Shown piece by piece: positions 18,255-25,919 of a stretch of 46,639 nucleotides of DNA. Location of the stretch: positions 66,716 to 113,354 of the forward strand of contig JAPLKC010000036.1 of the NCBI GenBank assembly GCA_026388255.1, given 5' to 3'. Below the pieces are notes generated by a model that searched no databases, was not told where the DNA came from, and saw only the letters and a list, made by a program, of their open reading frames with translations. How positions within the stretch are numbered: position 1 is the stretch's first letter; the number at the start of each line of letters is the position of its first letter. A program made the position numbers and the translations under genes. The DNA comes from Pseudomonadota bacterium (GTDB taxonomy: Bacteria > Desulfobacterota > Syntrophorhabdia > Syntrophorhabdales > Syntrophorhabdaceae).

Positions 18255-19214
18255 TTACCTTTCGGGAAGCTTATAGAATCTTGATCCGTACAGCTTGTGG
18301 TATTCTGTCCACTTTTCGTCTGCCATATTTTCTTTCATGTGCTCCTTTACGCCCATAACCTTGGCGTCGAGATCATCGAGATAGTGTATGATGAGGGCTT
18401 CTATGGACATAGGTTTTTTAGGAGAACCCCACTCTTCAACACCATGGTGGCTTATAATGATGTGGGCAAGCATATCCGATGTATGCTCCGGAAATCCCTT
18501 TACCTCTTTTGCCAGCTCTTCAAACATTAAGGTGCCGAGTGCTATGTGCCCCATGAGCCTTCCTCTGTCCGAATAATTAAAACCGCCTTTCACGCAATAC
18601 TCTTCAACTTTTCCAATATCGTGCAAAAGACTTCCTGCAATAATGATATCTTTATCCGCACCCGTTATATCGGCCACATACCTGCCCATATATGCCACCG
18701 TAAGGGAGTGCTCAAGGAGTCCACCCAGATAGACATGGTGTACCCCTATTGAAGCTGGAAATAAAAAGAATTTTTCCAGGATATCGTTCCTTTTAATAAG
18801 GGCAGAGAAGACAGAAGCTACATGGAGTTCCTCAATTTCGTTCAGGAGCTGAAAAAAATTCTTTTTTAAATTGTCAATCCCTGGTTCGGCTTCCGGGAAG
18901 AATGTTCTCATGTCTTCCAGACAGACCTCATCGTCGAACTTCCTTATGTCAGTTACAGTCAATTGTGGTTTTCCCTGGTAGAGCCGCATCTTTGCCTTAA
19001 CAAAAACAAGATCGTTCTTTTCAAAGAACTTATTTATATTATCCACATTTTCCCAGACTTTGCCTTCAATGCTGCCGGTGTTGTCTTTCAGCTCTATACT
19101 CATATATTTTGCATTGTTTTTACCTGTAAAAATGTTCTTTTTCGAAACAATAAAGAGGTCGTTTACTTCAATGCCTTCCCTGTTAATATCCTTAATGAAT
19201 ATGCCTTTTCTCAC
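18255..19214 (-). CDS. yhaM: YhaM-type 3'-5' exoribonuclease (OB fold + HD)
   Basis: 319 aa. The N-terminal OB-fold nucleic-acid-binding domain (about 15-95) includes MSIELKDNTGSIEGKVW. The HD domain (about 155-290) carries HHVYLGGLLEHS, LLHDIGK, GHIALG and HIIISHHG, the metal ligands of YhaM/CBF1-type nucleases. It starts with GTG 19212-19214 in a GTGA overlap with the thiL stop, so translation is coupled. Probable role: RNA turnover or DNA end processing. Confidence 0.88.
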   Translation of the reverse strand: MRKGIFIKDINREGIEVNDLFIVSKKNIFTGKNNAKYMSIELKDNTGSIEGKVWENVDNINKFFEKNDLVFVKAKMRLYQGKPQLTVTDIRKFDDEVCLEDMRTFFPEAEPGIDNLKKNFFQLLNEIEELHVASVFSALIKRNDILEKFFLFPASIGVHHVYLGGLLEHSLTVAYMGRYVADITGADKDIIIAGSLLHDIGKVEEYCVKGGFNYSDRGRLMGHIALGTLMFEELAKEVKGFPEHTSDMLAHIIISHHGVEEWGSPKKPMSIEALIIHYLDDLDAKVMGVKEHMKENMADEKWTEYHKLYGSRFYKLPER

Positions 19215-20176
19215 AGGTGGGCTCCAAAGTGCTCGTAGCCCTTGATGATAGGCTTTACGATTTTTCCATCTTTTAAGATTTCTACGCCTTTTCCCTTAGC
19301 TACCTCGCCTATTATGGAGACAAGGAATCCCTTCTTTGTGATATCCCCGATTGCCTGAAGCTTCTCCGGGGAGAAGGTAAAGAGCAGTTGGTAGTCTTCA
19401 CCGCCGCCTAATGCGAGGCGTTCAAGGCCTTTTCTTTTCAAAATAACCGGTACAGGCAGTTTCTCAAGATGTATTTTTGCAGACTTTCTGCTTTCCGTCA
19501 TCATCCTTTCAAGGTCTATAAACAATCCGTCGCTTATATCCATCATCGCATTAGTTATATCACTTTTTATCAATTCCTTCCACAGGGCATATGGAGGTTT
19601 AGGATTTATGTGCCTTTCTATAAACCTGTTTGAGGCTTTTGCTTTTTTACCTTTTTGCAGGAGGCTCAAGCCGTATGCGCTTTCACCAAGCCAGCCGGTT
19701 ACTCCTATCAGATCACCGTCTTTCGCATTATCTCTTCCAAGGTACCTGCTGGTTACCAATTTTCCTATCATAGAAACATCAATAAAAAAATCGCTCTTAG
19801 TCTCTATCGTATCGCCGCCGAGCAGGATTGTGTTGAATTCCTTTGCAGCCCTGCCCATACCAGTATACAGCCTGTTGATCTTTTTGTAAGTTATATGTTC
19901 CGGGATGCCGATTGTAACGAGAAAATAGAGGGGGTTAGCCCCCATGGAAAGGATATCGGAGACGTTTACATATATAGCCTTCTTGCCGACATAATAGCTG
20001 TCCATAAAGTCAAAATCAAAATGGATATGTTCTGCAAGTCCATCCTGGACAAAAACATAGGAACCCTGCGTCATTTCGACAACTGCCCCGTCATCGCCAA
20101 TGCCCCTCAATACCTCCCGGGAAGATCTTCCGAACCTTTTAAGCCGCTTTATAAGTTCATTTTCTCTTATTTCCAT
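19211..20176 (-). CDS. thiL: Thiamine-monophosphate kinase
   Basis: 321 aa; phosphorylates TMP to the active cofactor TPP. Family marks are GIGDDGAVV near the N-terminus, the NVSDILSMGA and LGGDT metal/ATP loops, MDISDGLFIDL and LGGGEDYQLLF. It is the first gene of the long minus-strand unit running to trmFO. No TPP riboswitch is seen upstream. Confidence 0.94.
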   Translation of the reverse strand: MEIRENELIKRLKRFGRSSREVLRGIGDDGAVVEMTQGSYVFVQDGLAEHIHFDFDFMDSYYVGKKAIYVNVSDILSMGANPLYFLVTIGIPEHITYKKINRLYTGMGRAAKEFNTILLGGDTIETKSDFFIDVSMIGKLVTSRYLGRDNAKDGDLIGVTGWLGESAYGLSLLQKGKKAKASNRFIERHINPKPPYALWKELIKSDITNAMMDISDGLFIDLERMMTESRKSAKIHLEKLPVPVILKRKGLERLALGGGEDYQLLFTFSPEKLQAIGDITKKGFLVSIIGEVAKGKGVEILKDGKIVKPIIKGYEHFGAHL

Positions 20177-20609
20177 ATTGTTAGCAGAGATGATAACAGG
20201 TAATAGTTGTGTTTTGCAAGCATTGCTGTGCGGAAAGAATCATATTGATCCGGGGAGTAGGCCTCTACGCCCTCTTTCTTCTGAGGACTGCCAGAGGAAA
20301 CCGGGCATTACAACAAAACTGATTTTATCAAGTTGAGTTTTTTGATTCCCGATAAAATATCGGAAAAATATTCGGTAAATTGAATTCACAATCCCCTTTG
20401 CTTTATGCCTGTGGACCGGAAGAGCTTTATTCAAATCTTAGCTTCAAGTATGGATTGGTGGCCATCCGTCCTTAAAATATCCCTGCATTTACACCTGCTG
20501 CAATACGCCGCAGGTATGCCCGGTGTTTTTATATTGACAGGAGTTTATTGTTATCATACACATAAAGTGTTTTTCGCACGGCATTGCCGCCAGCCAAAAG
20601 GAGGATTTT
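20177..20609. other. Intergenic region between divergent thiL and DUF1847 gene
   Basis: 433 bases. On the plus strand a TTGACA at about 20534-20539 may be the -35 of the DUF1847 gene, with a weak -10 about 17 bases on. A small hairpin ACCTGC/GCAGGT lies near 20490-20516. I see no gene and no riboswitch I can name. Confidence 0.4.
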
Positions 20610-21287
20610 ATGGACAAAGAACTTACATCGCAATGCTCAGCCTGTGAGCATCCGGTTCGTGAACGGGCTTGTATGAGCCCCAAGGGCAAGGGGGCAAAAG
20701 GGTGCCCGACAATGGGATCTCGCACTATATCGGAAAAAGCCCGTAAGGAATATGATAAAGAAGATATCCGCGAATTTGCCAGGCAAGCATCTATTCAGGA
20801 GGGCGAGTGCTACTCCGAAAAAGACAAAAAACCTTTTGTTATGCATCCTGTAAAACCGAGAATACTGGAAATCGTGGAATTTGCCGAAAAGATGGCATAT
20901 AAAAAGCTCGGTCTTATTTTCTGTATGGGCCTTGCGAAAGAAGCCTCTCTTGTAAACGAGATACTGGAATATCACGGATTTGAGGTTGTGTCAATCGTTT
21001 GCAAGGCCGGATGTGTTCCCAAGGAGGAGATCGGCATCAAAGAGCATGAGAAAATCCAGGCCGGCAAGCACGAGACCATGTGCAACCCCATCCTCCAGGC
21101 TATGGTGGCAAATGAGGCAAAAACGGACTTCAACATCCTCCTCGGCCTTTGTGTGGGTCATGATTCACTTTTTTTCAAATATGCCGATGCCCCCACAACT
21201 GTTTTGGCGGTAAAAGACAGGGTTACCGGTCATAACCCCCTGGCAGCAATCTACACGATGGGCAATTTTTACTCCTGGGTCAAATAA
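20610..21287 (+). CDS. DUF1847 Cys-rich metal-binding protein
   Basis: 225 aa with a strong AAAAGGAGG ribosome site. N-terminal Cys cluster QCSACEHPVRERAC…GCP, then a conserved fold with LIFCMGLAKEA, IVCKAGCVPKEEIG, CNPILQA, LLGLCVGHDSLFF and DRVTGHNPLAAIY. These are hallmarks of DUF1847, a family of anaerobes with predicted metal binding and no established function. Its own promoter and two following hairpins suggest a single-gene transcript. Confidence 0.9.
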   Translation: MDKELTSQCSACEHPVRERACMSPKGKGAKGCPTMGSRTISEKARKEYDKEDIREFARQASIQEGECYSEKDKKPFVMHPVKPRILEIVEFAEKMAYKKLGLIFCMGLAKEASLVNEILEYHGFEVVSIVCKAGCVPKEEIGIKEHEKIQAGKHETMCNPILQAMVANEAKTDFNILLGLCVGHDSLFFKYADAPTTVLAVKDRVTGHNPLAAIYTMGNFYSWVK

Positions 21288-21295
21288 AGCAAGCC

Positions 21296-21321
21296 ATAGC
21301 TCAATTCCAGAAATGAGCTAT
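21296..21321. terminator. Hairpin behind DUF1847 gene
   Basis: ATAGCTCA (21296-21303) pairs with TGAGCTAT (21314-21321) 8 bases past the stop. The following tract is A/T-rich but not a clean T run, so termination strength is uncertain. Confidence 0.45.
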
Positions 21322-21360
21322 AAAACTCTATTTTATTACATAAAAGCCCTGTAGAGTTTT
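21322..21360. repeat. 9-bp inverted repeat upstream of DUF134 promoter
   Basis: AAAACTCTA (21322-21330) and TAGAGTTTT (21352-21360) are exact inverted repeats ending 17 bases before the -35 box. It is either a terminator for the previous gene or an operator. Confidence 0.45.
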
Positions 21361-21377
21361 AAAATAGCAAATAGTCC

Positions 21378-21406
21378 TTGACAAGTTATTGGCATATGCT
21401 TATAAT
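21378..21406 (+). promoter_or_regulatory. Consensus sigma-70 promoter, leaderless
   Basis: TTGACA (21378-21383), a 17-base spacer and TATAAT (21401-21406) form a full consensus promoter. The ATG of the DUF134 gene is at 21413, where transcription should start, leaving no room for a ribosome-binding site. Confidence 0.85.
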
Positions 21407-21412
21407 AGTTAA

Positions 21413-21709
21413 ATGTCAAGGCCAAAAAAGAACAGATGTATCAATTATTTTCCCAATTCTTCCTATTTCAAACCCAAGGGTATTCCTCTTTATCAACTTA
21501 AGGAGGTTTTGTTAAACCTGGATGAGTTTGAGGCGATCCGTCTTGCCGATTATGAAGGACTCTATCATGAGAAGGCAGCAGAGCAGATGAACATTTCGCG
21601 CCCTACATTTGGTCGGATCCTTGACAACGCACGTAATAAAGTTGCCGATATCATCATCAACGGCAAAGCGCTCCAAATAGAAACAGTCAATAAAAAAACG
21701 GAGGTTTAG
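21413..21709 (+). CDS. DUF134 (UPF0251) helix-turn-helix regulator
   Basis: 98 aa. It starts with the family's MSRPKKNRCINYFPNSSYFKP and contains the sigma-r4-like helix-turn-helix (about 40-85): LDEFEAIRLADYEGLYHEKAAEQMN and ISRPTFGRILDNARNKVAD. The family is predicted to bind DNA and often sits beside FeMo-co-type proteins, as here. The canonical N-terminus fixes the start, and it lies exactly at the predicted transcription start. The next gene begins 2 bases after the stop. The fused homologue at 34913-35671 has the same two domains in one chain. Confidence 0.9.
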   Translation: MSRPKKNRCINYFPNSSYFKPKGIPLYQLKEVLLNLDEFEAIRLADYEGLYHEKAAEQMNISRPTFGRILDNARNKVADIIINGKALQIETVNKKTEV

Positions 21710-21711
21710 TA

Positions 21712-22086
21712 ATGAAAGTATGTTTCGCAGTTCAGGAAGATCAGGGTATTGAAAGCACGGTGTACAACCATTTTGGTTCTGCCCCGGCGTTTGTTGTTGT
21801 TGATACGGAAATTAAGCAGGCTGTTACAATTAACAACAAAGACTTAAACCATGTTCACGGGGCATGTAATCCTGTCATGGCTATCGGGGGACAGAATGTG
21901 GATGCAGTGGTTGTCGGCGGCATAGGCGCGGGCGCCATAAGAGGACTTAACGCGGCAGGGATAAAAGTTTATGGTTCTGTAAAAGAAACAGTCAAAGATA
22001 ATCTCGATTTATTTTTAGAAAATAAGCTTCCGGAACTGAGCGCGTTAAATGCCTGCGGAGGACATCAGGGCGGCTGCGGCCATTAA
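21712..22086 (+). CDS. NifX/NafY-type dinitrogenase cofactor-domain protein
   Basis: 124 aa with CGGAGG 7 bases before the ATG. It has the RNase-H-like Nitro_FeMo-Co fold: MKVCFAVQEDQGIESTVYNHFGSAP, then NQ…GGIGAGAIRGLNAAGIKVY. It ends in a metal-ligand-like tail NACGGHQGGCGH. Members bind or carry Fe-S or Mo-Fe-S clusters. There is no nitrogenase gene in the window, so a role in general Fe-S or Mo/W cofactor traffic is more likely than nitrogen fixation. Confidence 0.88.
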   Translation: MKVCFAVQEDQGIESTVYNHFGSAPAFVVVDTEIKQAVTINNKDLNHVHGACNPVMAIGGQNVDAVVVGGIGAGAIRGLNAAGIKVYGSVKETVKDNLDLFLENKLPELSALNACGGHQGGCGH

Positions 22087-22098
22087 CAGGAGGCAAAT

Positions 22099-22329
22099 AT
22101 GCCGATATATGAATATAAATGCGGGGATTGTGGTTCAATCAGTGAGTTCATAATATTGGGGAAGGCTGAAGGTCTGCATTGCAAACACTGCAACAGCGAG
22201 CATCTTGAGAAACTCTTATCGGCGCATAATACTGCAAATTCAAGCCACAACTCCATGCCGGGCATTCCGGGAGGATGTTGCGGCGCACCTAATTCCTGCG
22301 GGAATCCGGGAAGTTGTTGCGGAGGATAA
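22099..22329 (+). CDS. FmdB-type zinc-ribbon protein with Cys-rich tail
   Basis: 76 aa, AGGAGG ribosome site. The N-terminal FmdB zinc ribbon is MPIYEYKCGDCG…CKHCNS. A glycine/cysteine-rich tail (CCGAPNSCGNPGSCCGG) adds five more Cys and could hold a metal. It is the last gene of the DUF134 unit. FmdB-type proteins are putative regulators; function here is unknown. Confidence 0.85.
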   Translation: MPIYEYKCGDCGSISEFIILGKAEGLHCKHCNSEHLEKLLSAHNTANSSHNSMPGIPGGCCGAPNSCGNPGSCCGG

Positions 22330-22368
22330 AAGAGTATCCGGCCTAATTGTTCATATTCTTTAGTGGGT

Positions 22369-22415
22369 TCCGGGGTTTTCGTAAAAAAGTTTCTGAGAAA
22401 CCCCGGTTTTTCGGA
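22369..22415 (+). terminator. Rho-independent terminator
   Basis: CCGGGGTTT and AAACCCCGG form a 9-bp stem around an 18-base loop, followed by TTTTT, about 40 bases behind the zinc-ribbon gene. Confidence 0.65.
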
Positions 22416-22489
22416 GTAATGTGAATTTGTTTGCATACCTTGCGGCTTTGCTGTGGGGTAATTGACTCAAGTTGTTTATTTTCTAAAGA

Positions 22490-22521
22490 AGCACTTTCGA
22501 AAGCTTAATCGAAAGTGCTTT
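22490..22521. repeat. Strong hairpin upstream of cytochrome gene
   Basis: AAGCACTTTCGA and TCGAAAGTGCTT are perfect 12-bp arms around AAGCTTAA, ending about 18 bases before the cytochrome ATG. It could regulate translation or stability of the cytochrome message, or be a repeat element. Confidence 0.55.
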
Positions 22522-22538
22522 GAGGATCTGCAACATCG

Positions 22539-24206
22539 ATGAACTTCCTGATATTTATATTCCTTGTCATTTTTCCTATATCCTTGCAAGGTTCAATTTC
22601 GACGTTTTACTGCTTCGGCTGCCATGAAAAGCATAAAGAATTCAAGCATGGAAAAACAACCTGTCTCCAATGCCACGACGATATAAGTTCGGCACTCCAC
22701 GACGATAAGTTAAAAAAACCCTCATGCAGCACCTGCCACAGTCAGACAACCGAAGAATACTCAAAATCTGTTCACGGTAGAAAAAATCTCTCCTGCAAGG
22801 GTTGTCATAACGTTCATTTTTTAAAAGAAGGAAAGCGTAGCTGCCTTGAATGCCACAAGAATGTATCACACGCCTTGCTACCGTCAAAGGAAAAACACCT
22901 CAAGGCACTGGACTGTCTTGCCTGTCACGGTAAATCAACAAAAAATGAGGTGCTGGTAAACATAGACATCGGCAGGAAAGGTCTTATAAAGAAAGAATTC
23001 ATAGACGCTGACTTAAACGGATTTTTAAACCACAGCGAATGGGACAACCTCCAGGCCATACTCCAGAAAGAATATAAAGGCAAACACCATATAAATAAAC
23101 AGTATTTGATTATAGCGAACCCTCATACTGTCATGAAAAAACCGGTAGCCTGCAATGCCTGTCACGATGAGAAAGGACTTTTCCGGCAAGCAAGTGTGAC
23201 AATAACAGGAAAAAGATCCTTTGTTTTTTTCGCTGATCCGAAAATATTTATCCCAGAATTGCCCTCTATAAAAGAATACGGGCTTACTGTTCACGGCAAA
23301 AAAGGGGTCGAATGTTACAACTGCCACACCTCGCAGGAACACATCAGTGACAGTGTTTGTATGGCCTGTCATGAAAATATATATGGGATTTATAAAGATG
23401 CCGCTCATTCTGAAAAGGGTGCTGCCAGATGTACCGATTGCCATAACCCCCATCATGTAAAAGCATATAAGGAGTTGAGTGCCCCTGAAAGGCTTGCCGT
23501 ATGTTCCCGCTGTCATAAAAATTATATAGATAAGCACCGGTGGCTTCCTAATACTGTTTTGCATTTTAATTATCTCGAATGTTCCACATGTCATAGCCCC
23601 GATTCAACAAAAAGTATGGTCTTCAATTTTGCCTTCAGAGAGGGAAACACGGTCATCCCCTTAACATATGGCGATTTCGAAAAAATATACGGTAAGAATA
23701 TTGAATTGCAAAAAATTATAGACCGCAACAAAGATGATACTGTTTTCTGTAAAGAACTGGCAGATTTTTTTATTGAATTAAAGAAGAGATCTCAAAGAGA
23801 AGTTACCATCAACAGCTCGATTGTTATAACAAAGGTCTACCATAACTATTCAGAAAAAAATGTGAAAAGTAAAGTGTGCGCCTCATGTCATTCTGAAAAT
23901 GCCCCATTCTATGAGTCCATGTTCCTTTCCATCCCTGAGAAAGGAAAAACCGTCCATATCCCAGTCAAAGGGCCTGTGCTTTCAGCTTTCCCGACATCGG
24001 TGTTTATTGACATGTGCCTTCTGGGAGAAGGAAAGATACATGCCAACGATTTTTACAACGTCCTGAAATCAAACCGGAAAGACAGGGTTCAGATAATAAA
24101 GGAACTTGGCTTCAAACTAATTGATTTTATAGGAATAATTCTTTCTGTGATTATTTTGTCGGGAATTATCATTCATATAATATTAAGGAAAGTGAGAAAA
24201 AGATGA
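22539..24206 (+). CDS. 13-haem membrane-anchored cytochrome c with EF-hand loop
   Basis: 555 aa. Hydrophobic N-terminus (2-20) as export signal, then 13 CxxCH haem-c sites: CFGCH, CLQCH, CSTCH, CKGCH, CLECH, CLACH, CNACH, CYNCH, CMACH, CTDCH, CSRCH, CSTCH and CASCH. The C-terminus (about 527-550) is one membrane helix with a basic cytoplasmic tail. Residues 156-167 (DADLNGFLNHSE) match the canonical calcium-binding EF-hand loop, with Asp, Asp and Asn at 1, 3 and 5, Gly at 6 and Glu at 12. The stop overlaps the cytochrome b start as ATGA. Likely a periplasmic electron carrier taking electrons from quinol through the b subunit. Confidence 0.92.
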   Translation: MNFLIFIFLVIFPISLQGSISTFYCFGCHEKHKEFKHGKTTCLQCHDDISSALHDDKLKKPSCSTCHSQTTEEYSKSVHGRKNLSCKGCHNVHFLKEGKRSCLECHKNVSHALLPSKEKHLKALDCLACHGKSTKNEVLVNIDIGRKGLIKKEFIDADLNGFLNHSEWDNLQAILQKEYKGKHHINKQYLIIANPHTVMKKPVACNACHDEKGLFRQASVTITGKRSFVFFADPKIFIPELPSIKEYGLTVHGKKGVECYNCHTSQEHISDSVCMACHENIYGIYKDAAHSEKGAARCTDCHNPHHVKAYKELSAPERLAVCSRCHKNYIDKHRWLPNTVLHFNYLECSTCHSPDSTKSMVFNFAFREGNTVIPLTYGDFEKIYGKNIELQKIIDRNKDDTVFCKELADFFIELKKRSQREVTINSSIVITKVYHNYSEKNVKSKVCASCHSENAPFYESMFLSIPEKGKTVHIPVKGPVLSAFPTSVFIDMCLLGEGKIHANDFYNVLKSNRKDRVQIIKELGFKLIDFIGIILSVIILSGIIIHIILRKVRKR

Positions 24207-24811
24207 GCAAATTATACCTCCATACATTGTCTGTAAGGATATGGCACTGGGTAAACGCCTTTATAGTACTTATTCTTATTATAACAGGCATTCAACTGAG
24301 AGCACCTTCAATCCAAATTTTCCATGATTACAGAATTATTGTGCTACTCCATAAATATTTCGGCTTTGCCATGGCAGGGTCATTTCTTTTCTGGTTATTT
24401 TACAATCTTTTTACCGGTAATATTAAGAAGCATTACATCATGTCTTTTATGGACATGAAGAATATGCCCGGACAGGCGTTCTATTATCTATTTCATATCT
24501 TCAGAGGAAAGGCAAACCCCTTCGAACCATCACCCGAAAGCAAATTCAACCCTCTTCAAAAACTTGCCTATTCTTCGATAATGCTTGTTTTCGTACCGAT
24601 TATCACTTTCACAGGGATTATGTTCAGCGATATACTTTTCTTTTTCTCCTGGATCAAGGCCATAGGAGGATTGCGTGTTCTCGATGCAATCCATGTTGCC
24701 GCTGCTTATGTTTTTGTCCTTTACCTTTTTGTACACATCTACATGTCAACTCTGGGGTCAAAGTTTAATTCTCACATAAAATGCATGGTAACGGGATATG
24801 AGGAAAAGTAA
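24203..24811 (+). CDS. Membrane dihaem cytochrome b (b561/NapC-partner type)
   Basis: 202 aa with four membrane helices (about 15-33, 50-68, 120-142, 160-182). Likely haem-ligand histidines are in RIWHWVNAF, LLHKYFG, IHVAAAY and FVHIYMS, as in the Ni-hydrogenase/thiosulfate-reductase cytochrome b fold. It is translationally coupled (ATGA) to the 13-haem cytochrome. Together they resemble a quinol:cytochrome c oxidoreductase of the Cbc type, passing menaquinol electrons to the periplasm. The terminal acceptor is unknown. Confidence 0.85.
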   Translation: MSKLYLHTLSVRIWHWVNAFIVLILIITGIQLRAPSIQIFHDYRIIVLLHKYFGFAMAGSFLFWLFYNLFTGNIKKHYIMSFMDMKNMPGQAFYYLFHIFRGKANPFEPSPESKFNPLQKLAYSSIMLVFVPIITFTGIMFSDILFFFSWIKAIGGLRVLDAIHVAAAYVFVLYLFVHIYMSTLGSKFNSHIKCMVTGYEEK

Positions 24812-24884
24812 TTAATCGCATAAAGATGCACAAACGTATAACGCCTCTTCTTTCCCCGATATTCGGGATACCGGAATAGATGAT

Positions 24885-25655
24885 CTATAAAATGAAAAGC
24901 CAGAAAGATAATGCGAGGACGATCCGGTAGATACCGAAGCTGATAAAAGTATGATGTTTTATATAATTTAGGAGAAATTTCACGCTCAGCAGGGCAAATA
25001 CAAAAGAAAGAATAAAACCCACAGACAAAAAGTTGATCTGAGCTATTGAAAACTGACTTGCGTTCTTCAGCAGGTCCAGGGCTGTTGCTGCCAGCATGGT
25101 CGGTATTGCCAGGAGAAACGAAAATTCAACGATTGTTTTTCTTCTCAGGTTCATTATCAATCCTCCCACAATTGTAGCAGCCGACCGGGAAACGCCCGGG
25201 ATCATGGCAATAGACTGGAACAGGCCGATCATAAGAGCCGTACGATAAGGAATGTTACTAATGTCGTCCACAGCGTCATCTTTTTCTTTGTGGAGCATTT
25301 CAAAGACGATGAGGCATATCCCTCCGATAAACATTGACCAGAGGACTACCTGATTGCTTTTCATGAGAAACTGTTTGATGATCTTATAAAAGAGAAGGCC
25401 CAGCGCTGCCGTGGGAAGAAAAGCAAGTATTACCCTTTTGAGAGCCTCGAAGTTGAGAAGCAATGTCTTCCAGTAGATAACAACAACGGACAGAATGGCT
25501 CCAAACTGGATAACAATTTCAAAAGTCTTGAGAAATTCCGTCTGCGAAAGACCCAGCAACTGGGCCGTAAGCATGAGGTGACCTGTCGATGATATGGGCA
25601 GAAACTCTGTTATGCCTTCAACAATGCCGAATATAAGAGCTTGTAGTAGATTCAC
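24885..25655 (-). CDS. uppP: Undecaprenyl-diphosphatase UppP/BacA
   Basis: 256 aa integral membrane enzyme recycling undecaprenyl pyrophosphate for cell-wall synthesis. Both catalytic signatures are present: EGITEFLPISSTGH near the N-terminus and PGVSRSAATI in the centre, within about seven membrane helices. The start is GTG (25653-25655), giving the canonical MNLLQALIFGIVEG. The ribosome site is weak. Confidence 0.94.
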   Translation of the reverse strand: MNLLQALIFGIVEGITEFLPISSTGHLMLTAQLLGLSQTEFLKTFEIVIQFGAILSVVVIYWKTLLLNFEALKRVILAFLPTAALGLLFYKIIKQFLMKSNQVVLWSMFIGGICLIVFEMLHKEKDDAVDDISNIPYRTALMIGLFQSIAMIPGVSRSAATIVGGLIMNLRRKTIVEFSFLLAIPTMLAATALDLLKNASQFSIAQINFLSVGFILSFVFALLSVKFLLNYIKHHTFISFGIYRIVLALSFWLFIL

Positions 25656-25700
25656 CGGATTATTGAACTATATATATCTTCTCTTGTCAAAGATATTCTA

Positions 25701-25826
25701 ATAGCAATTCGCCTTTAGAGATATAGCTTCGTTAACTCGTCGTCGCTCTCCTCGACGTACTATAAAAGTACGCCTACGTCGGCTCCTCCTTGTTGCCTCG
25801 TTCTATCTCTAAATTCGAATTGCTAT
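25701..25826. mobile_element. MITE-like palindromic element
   Basis: 126 bases with 11-bp perfect terminal repeats (ATAGCAATTCG / CGAATTGCTAT), a second matching block (TAGAGATA / TATCTCTA) after a 4-base mismatch, and a central hairpin CGTACT/AGTACG at 25756-25772. It has no coding capacity. It sits between the catalase terminator and uppP. Confidence 0.65.
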
Positions 25827-25847
25827 GAAACATCATTTGAAAAAACA

Positions 25848-25892
25848 GCAATAAAAAGGCGCCGGAATCATAAACCGGCGCCTTTTTATTGC
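25848..25892 (-). terminator. Bidirectional terminator of catalase operon
   Basis: Perfect 18-bp arms (25848-25865 and 25875-25892) around a 9-base loop, GC-rich core GGCGCCGG with A and T runs outside, 28 bases behind the catalase stop. Confidence 0.9.
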
Positions 25893-25919
25893 TTTCATTT
25901 ATAGGATAATCTATATGCC

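Noticed and set aside
21296-22086. A nitrogen-fixation locus, suggested by NifX-type and NifU-like domains
   Set aside because: No nifH, nifD, nifK, nifE, nifN or nifB gene anywhere in the window. These domain families also occur in many non-diazotrophic anaerobes.
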